DNA from: Streptomyces griseoviridis
GTDB lineage: Bacteria > Actinomycetota > Actinomycetes > Streptomycetales > Streptomycetaceae
Assembly: GCF_005222485.1 (NCBI RefSeq)
Contig: NZ_CP029078.1
Coordinates: forward strand, 7,565,501 to 7,629,500
Direction of reading: 5' to 3'
DNA: 64,000 nt
Part shown: piece by piece, positions 1-8,235 of the stretch
How the letters are laid out: every line of letters starts with the position of its first letter
Position numbering within the stretch: the stretch's first letter is position 1
The notes under the pieces: generated by a model
Told to the model about the DNA's origin: nothing
Databases searched by the model: none
Seen by the model: only the letters and a program-made list of their open reading frames with translations
Made by a program: the position numbers and the translations under genes

Positions 1-2
1 TC

Positions 3-638
3 GAGGATCTCCCGGTGACCGGAGAGACCATCGGCCCTGACCGGAGCCCGGCCGCCGCACCGGGGGACACCTCGGCCGCCGTCCCGGGCCCGCTCCGGGT
101 CGATCACCTCGCCCTCAGCCAGCCCTGGCACCAGTTCGACGAGGCCGTCCTCTTCCACCGCGGCGTCCTCGGGCTCGACGCGCGGGAGAGCGTCGACCTC
201 GCAGACCCCTACGGACTGCTGCGCAGCCGCGCCGTGAGCGACCCGGCGGGGCGTGTACGGATCGCCCTGTCGGTGGGCCCCGGGCCCGCCGACGACACCG
301 CGCACGCCCAGCACATCGCGCTGGCCACCGCCGATGTCGTCGCCGCGGCCCGCCGCTTCCGCGCGGCGGGCGGCCGGCTCCTCGCGATCCCGGCGAACTA
401 CTACGACGACCTCGCCGCCCGCTACGGCCTGCCGGACGACGAGTGCCGGACCTACCGCGACCTCGGCATCCTCTACGACCGTGACGGGCGGGGCGAGTTG
501 AGGCACTGCTACACCCTGACCGTCGGCCGGGTCTTCTTCGAACTGGTGCAGCGGGACGGGGACCACCCGGGCTACGGCGCACCCGACGCCCCCGTCCGGC
601 TGGCGGCCCAGCACGGCGCCCGCCACCTCGGCGGCTGA
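3..638 (+). CDS. C-terminal part of a sugar-phosphate isomerase/HPPD-like (QuiC1-type) protein, truncated by window edge
   Basis: The reading frame is open to the left edge, so this is the 3' end of a longer gene. What is visible is a vicinal-oxygen-chelate (HPPD-like) domain. The expected metal triad can be seen as the His of DHLA near the domain start, the His of QHIAL and the Glu of FFELVQR, which is the His-His-Glu pattern of 4-hydroxyphenylpyruvate dioxygenase-type folds. In actinomycetes this C-terminal domain is commonly fused to an N-terminal TIM-barrel isomerase/AP-endonuclease domain, as in QuiC1 3-dehydroshikimate dehydratase, which feeds quinate/shikimate into protocatechuate. The N-terminal domain is outside the window, so the fusion and exact substrate are inferred. 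A true HPPD is less likely because its C-terminal helix and typical length context are not seen. Confidence 0.7.
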   Translation, partial: EDLPVTGETIGPDRSPAAAPGDTSAAVPGPLRVDHLALSQPWHQFDEAVLFHRGVLGLDARESVDLADPYGLLRSRAVSDPAGRVRIALSVGPGPADDTAHAQHIALATADVVAAARRFRAAGGRLLAIPANYYDDLAARYGLPDDECRTYRDLGILYDRDGRGELRHCYTLTVGRVFFELVQRDGDHPGYGAPDAPVRLAAQHGARHLGG

Positions 639-687
639 CGCACCGGAGCCCGCCGGGCCGGGCCGGGCCGGGTCCGGCGCGGGCGCC

Positions 688-1281
688 CTACGCCCGCACG
701 TTCCACTCCGCGATCACCGGGCGGTCGTGCTCCGTCGACAGCCGGCTCACCGTGCCGGTCGCGAGCTGGAACAACCGGCCCTCGGCGGGCGGGAGTCCGA
801 GACGGCGCGCGGTCAGGACGCGCAGGAAGTGGGCGTGCGCCACCAGCACCACATCGCCCGTGGAGCCGGACAGCACCTCGTCCACCCGGGCCAGCACCCG
901 GTCGGCGCGGGCGCCGACCTCGGCCGGTGACTCGCCGGGGTGGCCCTCGGGTCCCGGCGGCACACCGTCGCGCCACAGGTCCCAGTCGGGCCGGGTCCGG
1001 TGGATGTCGACGGTGGTGACGCCCTCGTAGCCGCCGTAGTCCCACTCGTGCAGGTCGGGCTCCGCCACCGCCCCGCCGAGGCCCGCGAGTTCGGCCGTGC
1101 GGACGGCCCTTTCCAGTGGGCTGGTCAGCACCAGCGCCCAGGTCCGCGACGAGAGGAGCGGAACGAGGGACTTGGCCTGTTCCTCACCGTGGGAGGTGAG
1201 GGGCAGGTCGGTCCAGCTGGTGTGCCGGCCCGACACGCTCCACTCCGTCTCGCCGTGGCGGACCAACAACAGGTCCCCCAC
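688..1281 (-). CDS. histidine phosphatase superfamily (phosphoglycerate mutase-like) protein
   Basis: A 197-residue protein with the family signature LVRHGET at residues 6-12, in which His9 would be the phosphorylated nucleophile. A second catalytic His sits in VLVAHAHFLRVL around residue 149, and an acidic residue lies in the EPDLHEWDYGGYEG segment near 75-86. It starts with GTG six bases after the end of gnd and is the last gene of the zwf-opcA-pgi-gnd operon. Because of that context it may dephosphorylate a sugar phosphate or a damaged pentose-phosphate metabolite, but the family is broad (phosphoglycerate mutases, sugar-phosphate and nucleotide phosphatases) and the substrate cannot be read from the sequence. 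Confidence 0.85.
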   Translation of the reverse strand: MGDLLLVRHGETEWSVSGRHTSWTDLPLTSHGEEQAKSLVPLLSSRTWALVLTSPLERAVRTAELAGLGGAVAEPDLHEWDYGGYEGVTTVDIHRTRPDWDLWRDGVPPGPEGHPGESPAEVGARADRVLARVDEVLSGSTGDVVLVAHAHFLRVLTARRLGLPPAEGRLFQLATGTVSRLSTEHDRPVIAEWNVRA

Positions 1282-1287
1282 GGTGTC

Positions 1288-2175
1288 TTACTCCTTCGAC
1301 TCGACGGCGTGCCCGCCGAACTGGTTGCGCAGCGCCGCGACCATCTTCATCTGCGGCGAGTCGTCCTGGCGTGAGGCGAACCGCGCGAAGAGCGACGCGG
1401 TGATCGCGGGCAGCGGCACGGCGTTGTCGATGGCCGCCTCGACGGTCCAGCGGCCCTCACCCGAGTCCTCGGCGAAGCCCTTCAGCTTGTCGAGGTGCTC
1501 GTCGGCGTCCAGGGCGTGCACGGCCAGGTCGAGCAGCCAGGACCGGATGACCGTGCCGTCCTGCCAGGACCGGAAGACCTCGCGGACGTCGGTGACCGAG
1601 TCGACCTTCTCCAGCAGCTCCCAGCCCTCGGCGTAGGCCTGCATCATGGCGTACTCGATGCCGTTGTGGACCATCTTGGAGAAGTGCCCCGCGCCCACCT
1701 TGCCCGCGTGGACATAGCCGTACGGGCCTTCCGGCTTGAGCGCCTCGAAGATCGGCTGGAGCCGCTCGACGTGCTCCTTGTCGCCGCCGACCATCAGCGC
1801 GTAGCCGTTCTGGAGCCCCCACACACCGCCGGAGACACCGGCGTCGACGAAGCCGATGCCCTTGGCGCCGAGCTGCTCCGCGTGCTTCTCGTCGTCCGTC
1901 CAGCGGGAGTTGCCGCCGTCCACGACGACGTCGCCCGCTTCGAGGAGCCCGCCGAGTTCGTCGACGACCGACTGGGTGACCGGGCCCGCCGGGACCATCA
2001 CCCAGACCACGCGCGGCGCTTGGAGCTTCTCGACGAGTTCGGCAAGGTCCTTCACATCGGTGACCTCGGGGTTGCGGTCGTAGCCGACGACGGTGTGGCC
2101 GGCGCGGCGGATCCGCTCGCGCATGTTGCCACCCATCTTGCCGAGACCGACCAGGCCCAGCTGCATGGCTGTCAT
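1288..2175 (-). CDS. gnd: 6-phosphogluconate dehydrogenase, decarboxylating, short (GndB/YqeC-like) form
   Basis: A 295-residue enzyme expected to convert 6-phosphogluconate to ribulose 5-phosphate and CO2 in the oxidative pentose phosphate pathway. The N-terminal Rossmann motif GLVGLGKMGGNM (about residues 7-18) binds the cofactor, VDAGVSGGVWGLQNG is the substrate-binding segment and KMVHNGIEYAMMQ carries the catalytic Lys and Asn. Its length fits the short bacterial class rather than the ~480-residue class; the short class is often NAD-linked, so cofactor preference is uncertain. The ATG used starts one base after the pgi stop codon; an internal ATG three codons later is also possible. Transcribed with pgi, opcA and zwf. 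Confidence 0.93.
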   Translation of the reverse strand: MTAMQLGLVGLGKMGGNMRERIRRAGHTVVGYDRNPEVTDVKDLAELVEKLQAPRVVWVMVPAGPVTQSVVDELGGLLEAGDVVVDGGNSRWTDDEKHAEQLGAKGIGFVDAGVSGGVWGLQNGYALMVGGDKEHVERLQPIFEALKPEGPYGYVHAGKVGAGHFSKMVHNGIEYAMMQAYAEGWELLEKVDSVTDVREVFRSWQDGTVIRSWLLDLAVHALDADEHLDKLKGFAEDSGEGRWTVEAAIDNAVPLPAITASLFARFASRQDDSPQMKMVAALRNQFGGHAVESKE

Positions 2176-2176
2176 G

Positions 2177-3847
2177 TCAGTTCACTTCCTTCAGGTCGCG
2201 GTAGGCGGCCACGAGAGCGCGGGTGGAGGGGTCGAGACCGGGGACGTCCACGCCGTCCGTGAGGGCGGGTTCGACGCGCTTGGCGAGGACCTTGCCCAGC
2301 TCGACGCCCCACTGGTCGAAGGAGTCGATGTGCCAGACGGCGCCCTGGACGAACACCTTGTGCTCGTAGAGGGCGATGAGCTGGCCCAGTACGGACGGGG
2401 TGAGTTCGCGGGCGAGGACGGTGGTGGTGGGGTGGCCGCCCTTGAACGTCTTGTGCGGGACGAGTTCCTCGGGGACGCCTTCGGCGCGGACCTCGTCGGG
2501 GGTCTTGCCGAAGGCGAGGGCCTGGGTCTGGGCGAAGAAGTTCGCCATCAACAGGTCGTGCTGCGCCTTCAGTTCACCGCTCAGCCCGGCCACCGGCTCG
2601 GCGAAGCCGATGAAGTCCGCCGGGATCAGCTTGGTGCCCTGATGGATCAGCTGGTAGTAGGCGTGCTGCCCGTTGGTGCCGGGCGTGCCCCACACCACGG
2701 GCCCGGTCTGCCACTGCACCGGCCGCCCGTCACGCTGCACCGACTTCCCGTTGGACTCCATGTCGAGCTGCTGGAGGTAGGCGGTGAACCTCGACAGGTA
2801 GTGGCTGTAGGGCAGCACCGCGTGCGACTGCGCGTCGTGGAAGTTGCCGTACCAGATCCCCAGCAGCCCCAGCAGCAGCGGCACGTTGGACTCGGCGGGC
2901 GCGGTCCTGAAGTGCTCGTCCACCAGGTGGAAGCCGTCGAGCAGCTCCCGGAACCGGTCCGGGCCCACCGCGATCATCAGCGAGAGACCGATGGCCGAGT
3001 CGAAGGAGTACCGGCCCCCGACCCAGTCCCAGAACGCGAACATGTTCTCCGGGTCGATCCCGAAACCGGTGACCTTCTCCTCGTTCGTCGACAGCGCCAC
3101 GAAGTGCCGGGCGACGGCCTTCTCGTCCCCGCCGAGCCCCTCCAGGAGCCAGGCGCGGGCCGAGGTCGCGTTGGTGATCGTCTCGATCGTGGTGAACGTC
3201 TTGGACGCGACGACGAACAGCGTCTCCGCCGGGTCCAGATCCCGCGTCGCCTCGTGCAGGTCCGCCCCGTCCACGTTCGACACGAACCGGAACGTCAACT
3301 CCCGCGCCGTATAGGCCCGCAACGCCTCGTACGCCATCGCCGGGCCCAGGTCGGAACCGCCGATCCCGATGTTCACGACGTTCCTGATCCGCCGCCCGGT
3401 GTGGCCCGTCCAGGCGCCGGAACGCACCCGGTCCGCGAACGCGGCCATCCTGTCGAGGACCGCGTGCACGGCCGGCACCACGTTCTCCCCGTCCACCTCG
3501 ACCACCGCGTCCCGCGGCGCCCGCAACGCGGTGTGCAGGACGGCCCGGTCCTCGGTCGTGTTGATCCTCTCCCCACGGAACATCGCGTCCCGCAGGTCGA
3601 ACACCCCGGTGGCGGTGGCGAGTTCCTGGAGCAGGGCCAGGGTCGTGTCGGTGACCAGGTGCTTGGAGTAGTCGACGTACAGGTCGCCCACGCGCGCCAC
3701 GTACCGCTGCGCGCGTTCGGGGTCGGCCGCGAACAGCTCCCGCAACCCCGGCTGGCCCTCGGCCCTGTGGTCCTCCAGGGCGGTCCACTCGGGGCGCCGG
3801 GTGAGCGTCGGGAAACCGGTCGGCGGATGGGACGGGCTGTCAGGCAT
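2177..3847 (-). CDS. pgi: glucose-6-phosphate isomerase
   Basis: A full-length 556-residue cytosolic isomerase interconverting glucose 6-phosphate and fructose 6-phosphate. Both PROSITE-type signatures are visible: [16 protein letters not shown] in the middle and [16 protein letters not shown] near the C terminus. The segment [16 protein letters not shown] is the sugar-phosphate-binding SIS region, and the catalytic Glu lies in the [18 protein letters not shown] neighbourhood. The start overlaps the end of opcA by eight bases, indicating translational coupling. Its presence next to zwf suggests this operon channels glucose 6-phosphate between glycolysis and NADPH production. Streptomycetes often carry a second pgi elsewhere. 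Confidence 0.96.
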   Translation of the reverse strand: MPDSPSHPPTGFPTLTRRPEWTALEDHRAEGQPGLRELFAADPERAQRYVARVGDLYVDYSKHLVTDTTLALLQELATATGVFDLRDAMFRGERINTTEDRAVLHTALRAPRDAVVEVDGENVVPAVHAVLDRMAAFADRVRSGAWTGHTGRRIRNVVNIGIGGSDLGPAMAYEALRAYTARELTFRFVSNVDGADLHEATRDLDPAETLFVVASKTFTTIETITNATSARAWLLEGLGGDEKAVARHFVALSTNEEKVTGFGIDPENMFAFWDWVGGRYSFDSAIGLSLMIAVGPDRFRELLDGFHLVDEHFRTAPAESNVPLLLGLLGIWYGNFHDAQSHAVLPYSHYLSRFTAYLQQLDMESNGKSVQRDGRPVQWQTGPVVWGTPGTNGQHAYYQLIHQGTKLIPADFIGFAEPVAGLSGELKAQHDLLMANFFAQTQALAFGKTPDEVRAEGVPEELVPHKTFKGGHPTTTVLARELTPSVLGQLIALYEHKVFVQGAVWHIDSFDQWGVELGKVLAKRVEPALTDGVDVPGLDPSTRALVAAYRDLKEVN

Positions 3848-4775
3848 GGGCGGGCGTCTCCTTGAAAGCCTCGCCCCGCAGGGCGACGGCGTACATCTCG
3901 TCGGCGTCCAGGCGCCGCAGTTCCTCCGCGATGAGTTCGGAGGTGGTGCGCACCTTGAGCGCCAGGGTGCGGGGCGGCTGCTTGGGCAGGGTGAGGGTGG
4001 CGAGCGGGCCCTCGGGGCGGTCGATGACGATCTCGCCGCCCGCGGTGCCCAGCCGTACGGCCGTCACCACGGGTCCTTCGGTGTCGACCCGGTCGACCTT
4101 CACCTTCAGCCGGGCCTCCAGCCAGCGGGCGAGCAGCTCCGCGGCCGGGTTGTCGGCCTCGCTCTCCACGGCCGCCGAGGTCACCGGCACCCGGGCCTGG
4201 TCGAGGGCCGCGGCCAGCATCGAGCGCCACGGGGTGAGCCGGGTCCAGGCCAGGTCGGTGTCGCCCGGCGTGTAGGCGTGGGCGCGGGCGTCGAGGGCCT
4301 CCAGCGGGCGTTCGACGGTGTACAGGTCGGTGATCCGGCGCTGGGCGAGCGCGCCGAGCGGGTCCTTGGCGGGCACCTCGGGGCCGTCGGCCGGCCACCA
4401 CACCACGACCGGCGCGTCCGGCAGCAGCAGTGGCAGGACGACCGAGTCGGCGTGTTCGGAGACCTCGCCGTAGGTGCGCAGCACCACCGTCTCGCCGGTG
4501 CCCGCGTCGGCGCCGACCCGCACCTCGGCGTCCAGCCGGGACGTGGTGCGGTCGCGCGGGCTGCGGGCGTGCCGCTTGATGACGACCAGGGTCCGTGAGG
4601 GGTGTTCGTGCGACGCCTCCTCGGACGCCTTGATCGCGTCGTAGGCGTTCTCCTCGTCCGTGACGATGACCATCGTCAGGACCATGCCCACGGCGGGGGT
4701 GCCGATGGCGCGGCGACCCTCCACCAGCGCCTTGTTGATCTTGCTTGCCGTGGTGTCGGTCAGGTCGATCTTCAT
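3840..4775 (-). CDS. opcA: glucose-6-phosphate dehydrogenase assembly/activator protein OpcA
   Basis: A 311-residue protein of the OpcA family, which in cyanobacteria and actinomycetes binds glucose-6-phosphate dehydrogenase and promotes its active oligomer or redox control. The N terminus ([20 protein letters not shown]) and the segment [20 protein letters not shown] around residue 130 are typical of the family. No enzyme motif is expected. It overlaps zwf by four bases (ATGA) upstream and pgi by eight bases downstream, so it is tightly coupled to its partner enzyme, which is the usual actinomycete arrangement. Confidence 0.92.
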   Translation of the reverse strand: MKIDLTDTTASKINKALVEGRRAIGTPAVGMVLTMVIVTDEENAYDAIKASEEASHEHPSRTLVVIKRHARSPRDRTTSRLDAEVRVGADAGTGETVVLRTYGEVSEHADSVVLPLLLPDAPVVVWWPADGPEVPAKDPLGALAQRRITDLYTVERPLEALDARAHAYTPGDTDLAWTRLTPWRSMLAAALDQARVPVTSAAVESEADNPAAELLARWLEARLKVKVDRVDTEGPVVTAVRLGTAGGEIVIDRPEGPLATLTLPKQPPRTLALKVRTTSELIAEELRRLDADEMYAVALRGEAFKETPAHA

Positions 4776-6349
4776 GGCCTGCGCCAGCTCCGTCCGTCTC
4801 GTGCGAGCATCTCGTCGGCTTCCTTCGGTCCCCAGGTTCCCGAGGGGTACTGCGCGGGTGTGCCGTTCCGTGCCCAGTACTCCTCGATCGGGTCGAGGAT
4901 CTTCCAGGACTCTTCCACTTCCTCCACGCGCGGGAACAGGTTGGCGTCCCCGAGCAGCACATCGAGGATGAGCCGCTCGTACGCCTCCGGGCTGGACTCG
5001 GTGAAGGATTCGCCGTAGGCGAAGTCCATCGACACGTCCCTGATCTCGGTCGAGGTGCCGGGCACCTTGGAGCCGAACCGGACGGTCATGCCCTCGTCGG
5101 GCTGGACACGGAAGACGATCGCGTTCTCGCCCAGCTCCTCGGTGGCGGCGGCGTCGAAGGGGGAGTGCGGGGCCCGCTGGAAGACCACCGCGATCTCGGT
5201 GACCCTGCGGCCGAGCCGCTTGCCGGTGCGCAGGTAGAAGGGGACGCCCGCCCAGCGCCTGTTGTCCACCTCCAGCCTCACGGCCGCGTACGTGTCGGTC
5301 CGCGACGCGCGGTCGATGCCGGTCTCGTCCAGATAGCCGACGACCTTCTCGCCGCCCTGCCAGCCGGTCGCGTACTGGGCGAGCACGGTGTGCGCACCCA
5401 GGTCGTCCGGCAGCCGCACCGACCTGAGCACCTTCAGCTTCTCGGTGAGCAGCGACTCCGCGTCGAACGCGAGCGGCTCCTCCATGGCGGTGAGCGCGAG
5501 GAGCTGGAGCAGGTGGTTCTGGATGACGTCACGGGCGGCGCCGATGCCGTCGTAGTACCCGGCCCGGCCGCCGATGCCGATGTCCTCGGCCATCGTGATC
5601 TGGACGTGGTCGACGTACGACCGGTTCCAGATGGGCTCGTACATCTGGTTGGCGAAGCGGAGCGCCAGGATGTTCTGGACGGTCTCCTTGCCGAGGTAGT
5701 GGTCGATCCGGAAGACCTGGTCGGGCGCGAACACGTCGTGCACGAGCGCGTTCAGCTCGCGGGCGCTCTCCAGATCGCGGCCGAACGGCTTCTCGATGAC
5801 CGCGCGCCGCCAGGAACCCTCGGGCGTGTCGGCGAGGCCGTGCCGCTTCAGCTGCTCGACGACCTTCGGGAAGAACTTCGGCGGGACCGAGAGGTAGAAG
5901 GCGTAGTTGCCGCTGGTGCCGCGGGCCGCGTCCAGTTCGTCGACGGTCTGCTTCAACAGCTTGAACGCGCTGTCGTCGTCGAAGTCGCCGGGGATGAACC
6001 GCATCCCCTCGGCCAGCTGCTGCCACACCTCCTCGCGGAACGGGGTGCGGGAGTGCTCGCGCACGGCGTCGTGGACGACCTGCGCGAAGTCCTGGTCGGC
6101 CCAGTCCCGGCGGGCGAAGCCGACCAGCGAGAAGCCGGGCGGCAGCAGTCCGCGGTTGGCGAGGTCGTAGACGGCCGGCATCAACTTCTTGCGGGACAGG
6201 TCGCCGGTGACGCCGAAGATGACGAGCCCGGAGGGGCCCGCGACATGCGGCAGCCGGCGGTCGCGCGGATCGCGCAGCGGGTTCTCCCACTCGGCGTCGG
6301 CGCTCACGGCCGCACCCGCGGTCCCGGAAACCCCAGGAGCAGTGGTCAT
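4772..6349 (-). CDS. zwf: glucose-6-phosphate 1-dehydrogenase
   Basis: A 525-residue enzyme catalysing the NADP-dependent oxidation of glucose 6-phosphate, the entry step of the oxidative pentose phosphate pathway. The nucleotide-binding motif GVTGDLSRKK lies at residues 46-55 and the active-site signature RIDHYLGKETVQN in the middle of the protein. The first ~35 residues are an extension seen in actinomycete orthologues. The ATG overlaps the stop codon of the upstream transaldolase relic (ATGA), so its translation may have been coupled originally to an intact tal. It is now effectively the first functional gene of the operon. Confidence 0.95.
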   Translation of the reverse strand: MTTAPGVSGTAGAAVSADAEWENPLRDPRDRRLPHVAGPSGLVIFGVTGDLSRKKLMPAVYDLANRGLLPPGFSLVGFARRDWADQDFAQVVHDAVREHSRTPFREEVWQQLAEGMRFIPGDFDDDSAFKLLKQTVDELDAARGTSGNYAFYLSVPPKFFPKVVEQLKRHGLADTPEGSWRRAVIEKPFGRDLESARELNALVHDVFAPDQVFRIDHYLGKETVQNILALRFANQMYEPIWNRSYVDHVQITMAEDIGIGGRAGYYDGIGAARDVIQNHLLQLLALTAMEEPLAFDAESLLTEKLKVLRSVRLPDDLGAHTVLAQYATGWQGGEKVVGYLDETGIDRASRTDTYAAVRLEVDNRRWAGVPFYLRTGKRLGRRVTEIAVVFQRAPHSPFDAAATEELGENAIVFRVQPDEGMTVRFGSKVPGTSTEIRDVSMDFAYGESFTESSPEAYERLILDVLLGDANLFPRVEEVEESWKILDPIEEYWARNGTPAQYPSGTWGPKEADEMLARDGRSWRRP

Positions 6350-6501
6350 TCCGGGTCGCCCCCCTTGTTCTCCAGTGATGTGCCGACGGCGGCCGGCGGC
6401 TCCTGCCCGGCCGTCCCGGACGGGGCGAGGCCCTCGTCCCGTCCGTCGGCGAGGCGCCCCCGTGCTCCCGCGGTCGCGGTTGCTTCGGTCACAGTGATCA
6501 T
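6346..6501 (-). pseudogene. transaldolase relic (both ends joined, middle deleted)
   Basis: An ATG preceded by a good ribosome binding site (GGAAAGAAG) opens a 51-codon frame. Its first residues, MITVTEATATAGA followed by RLAD, match what I remember as the start of streptomycete transaldolase, and its last residues SLENKGGDPE resemble the transaldolase C terminus. A normal transaldolase is about 370 residues, so roughly 300 codons including the Schiff-base Lys are missing. It sits exactly where tal sits in the usual tkt-tal-zwf-opcA-pgi order and its stop overlaps the zwf start. Not functional as a transaldolase; it may persist as a translational leader for zwf. Confidence 0.8.
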
Positions 6502-6520
6502 CTTCTTTCCGGCGGTCGGG

Positions 6521-7002
6521 TCAACCACGCGCGACGGCGAGGGATTCCCGGGCCGCCTCGGCGACGTTCTCGGCGGTGAGGCCGAACTCGGTGAACAGGG
6601 TCTCGGCGTCGGCCCGACCCCGCTCGGCGGCCGAGGGAGACGGCGCGGACCGCGCCCCCTACGAACCGGTACCACGTCAGCGCCGCTCCCGCCTCGACGG
6701 CGACCCGCGCCCGCGCCCACGGCGGCGGAACCCGCGCGCGCCGCCTCCGGACGGCGCGCGTACCCCGGTACGCCCTGCCGGGTGAGCGCGAGGCCGTGCG
6801 GGGCCACGCCGTTCGGCTCGGCGGCCACCGCGAACTCGCGGACACCGCGGTGGACCGTTCGGCCGTACGGGTCGGCCCCGGGCAGCGGACCGCCCGCCGG
6901 CGCGACGGCACGCCGATCGAGTTCGATCCGTGCGAGGGCGTCGAGGGCGTCGAGGGCGTCGAGGGCGTCCAGGGCGTCCCGCCCCTGCGTGGTCATCTTC
7001 AA
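6521..7002 (-). pseudogene. transketolase relic with several deletions and frame changes
   Basis: About 480 bases contain recognisable transketolase pieces in the correct order but in three reading frames. Frame one gives ARIELDRRAV (N terminus), then GADPYGRTVHRGVREF and NGVAPHG joined directly to LALTRQGVPGYA. A second frame gives ARVAVEAGAALTWYRFVGG. A third gives TLFTEFGLTAENVAEAAR, ending at a TGA at 6521-6523. An intact transketolase is about 690 residues; the thiamine-diphosphate domain is gone. The relic begins with a 9-base tandem repeat coding for repeated DAL. The position upstream of the transaldolase relic and zwf matches the ancestral operon. Confidence 0.82.
6934..6978. repeat. 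five tandem 9-base units inside the transketolase relic
   Basis: Four exact copies of GAGGGCGTC followed by one copy with a single change (CAGGGCGTC). On the minus strand it encodes repeated Asp-Ala-Leu at the start of the relic frame. The expansion is in frame and looks like slippage in a gene no longer under selection. Confidence 0.9.
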
Positions 7003-7152
7003 GAAATCCTCGATCGGGGCGGGACGGCGGGCCTTTTGTGTTCAACCTTAAAAGTCTGATTTTTCTGGGGGTAGGTCGGCGTGTGCCAGCCTGTGGTGAA
7101 AGTGGGACACCCACCCACCCCGGGCACGTGGACGAGGCGGCACGAGAAGGAC

Positions 7153-8058
7153 ATGGCGGACAGAACCATCCGAGGCGTGGACGGTGGCGGCGGAGCGGAC
7201 GCCATCAGAACGTTCCCCTTCCCTGCCGAACTGAGCGTGTGCGGTGTCGGCATGCAGGTCGGACCCATGGGCGCGGACCGCACCTGGCACGCGGATGCCC
7301 CGTTGCACCGCGTCCACCGCATCGACTTCCATGTCGTGATGCTCTTCGACGGCGGCCCGGTCCGCCACATGATCGACTTCGCGGAGTACGAGGCCACGGC
7401 GGGCGACCTGCTGTGGATCCGCCCAGGACAGGTCCACCGCTTCTCCCGCACCAGCGAGTACCACGGCACCGTGCTCACCATGCAGCCCGGATTCCTGCCC
7501 CGCGCCACCGTCGAGGCCACCGGCCTCTACCGCTACGACCTGCCGCCGCTGCTCGGCCCCGACCCGGCGCAGCTCGCCGCCCTGCGCGCCGCCCTCGCCC
7601 AACTGCGCCGCGAGTACGAGGACGGCACGACCCTGCCGCTGAGCCTGCACACCTCGGTCCTGCGGCACACCCTCACCGCGTTCCTGCTGCGCCTCGCCCA
7701 TCTCGCGGCCAGCTCGGCGGAGGCGGCCCGCCGGCAGGGCGACACCGTCTTCACCCTCTTCAGGGACGCCGTGGAACGGGACTTCGCCACCCGCCACAGC
7801 GTCAGCGGCTACGCCGACACGCTCGGCTGCTCCCGCCGCACCCTGGTCCGCGCGGTCCGCGCCGCCACCGGGGAGACACCCAAGGGCTTCATCGACAAAC
7901 GCGTCGTCCTGGAGGCCAAGCGCCTCCTCGCCCACACCGAGCTGTCCATCGGCCGGGTCGGCGCGGCGGTCGGCTTCCCCGACCCGGCGAACTTCTCCCG
8001 GTTCTTCCAGCAGCACACCGAGCGGACGCCGGCCGGGTTCCGCGCCGAGCTGCGCTGA
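7153..8058 (+). CDS. AraC-family transcriptional regulator with N-terminal cupin-like domain
   Basis: A 301-residue regulator. The N-terminal half (about residues 25-160) looks like the AraC cupin ligand-binding domain, with GDLLWIRPGQVHRFSRTSEYHG as the typical barrel segment. The C-terminal ~100 residues hold two helix-turn-helix motifs, the first around GYADTLGCSRRTLVRAVRAA and the second around SIGRVGAAVGFPDPANFSRFF, ending in the family's TPAGFRAE. I chose the ATG at 7153 because GAGAAGG lies five bases upstream; a GTG-type start at 7081 would add 24 unlikely residues. It is divergent from the pentose-phosphate operon and could control it or the convergent GH16 gene; the ligand is unknown. 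Confidence 0.88.
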   Translation: MADRTIRGVDGGGGADAIRTFPFPAELSVCGVGMQVGPMGADRTWHADAPLHRVHRIDFHVVMLFDGGPVRHMIDFAEYEATAGDLLWIRPGQVHRFSRTSEYHGTVLTMQPGFLPRATVEATGLYRYDLPPLLGPDPAQLAALRAALAQLRREYEDGTTLPLSLHTSVLRHTLTAFLLRLAHLAASSAEAARRQGDTVFTLFRDAVERDFATRHSVSGYADTLGCSRRTLVRAVRAATGETPKGFIDKRVVLEAKRLLAHTELSIGRVGAAVGFPDPANFSRFFQQHTERTPAGFRAELR

Positions 8059-8178
8059 CCGGGACCGTGCCGCCCACCCAACTCCCGTCCAACTCCCGTC
8101 CAAAGCAGGGGGAATTGCATCCTCGCCCGGTCGACCTCGTTGACGGAAAAGGAACCGGAGAAGGAACCGGAGAAGCGG

Positions 8179-8223
8179 AGAGCCCGCCGTCCCCTGGCAT
8201 GTCACCAGGGAACGGCGGGCTCT
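8179..8223. terminator. bidirectional stem-loop between araC-type gene and GH16 gene
   Basis: Arms AGAGCCCGCCG and CGGCGGGCTCT pair perfectly, with an inner CCCTGG/CCAGGG pairing, between two convergent genes. No T-tract follows, as is common in streptomycetes. Confidence 0.8.
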
Positions 8224-8235
8224 GCCGCTACCGCG

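Noticed and set aside
6346..7002. A 218-codon continuous frame spanning the tkt and tal relics as a real gene
   Set aside because: It merely links fragments of two different enzymes through low-complexity sequence; treated as two pseudogenes.
4745..7051. Long plus-strand open frame opposite zwf and the tkt/tal relics
   Set aside because: Antisense shadow of zwf; typical high-GC artefact with no domain and no ribosome site.
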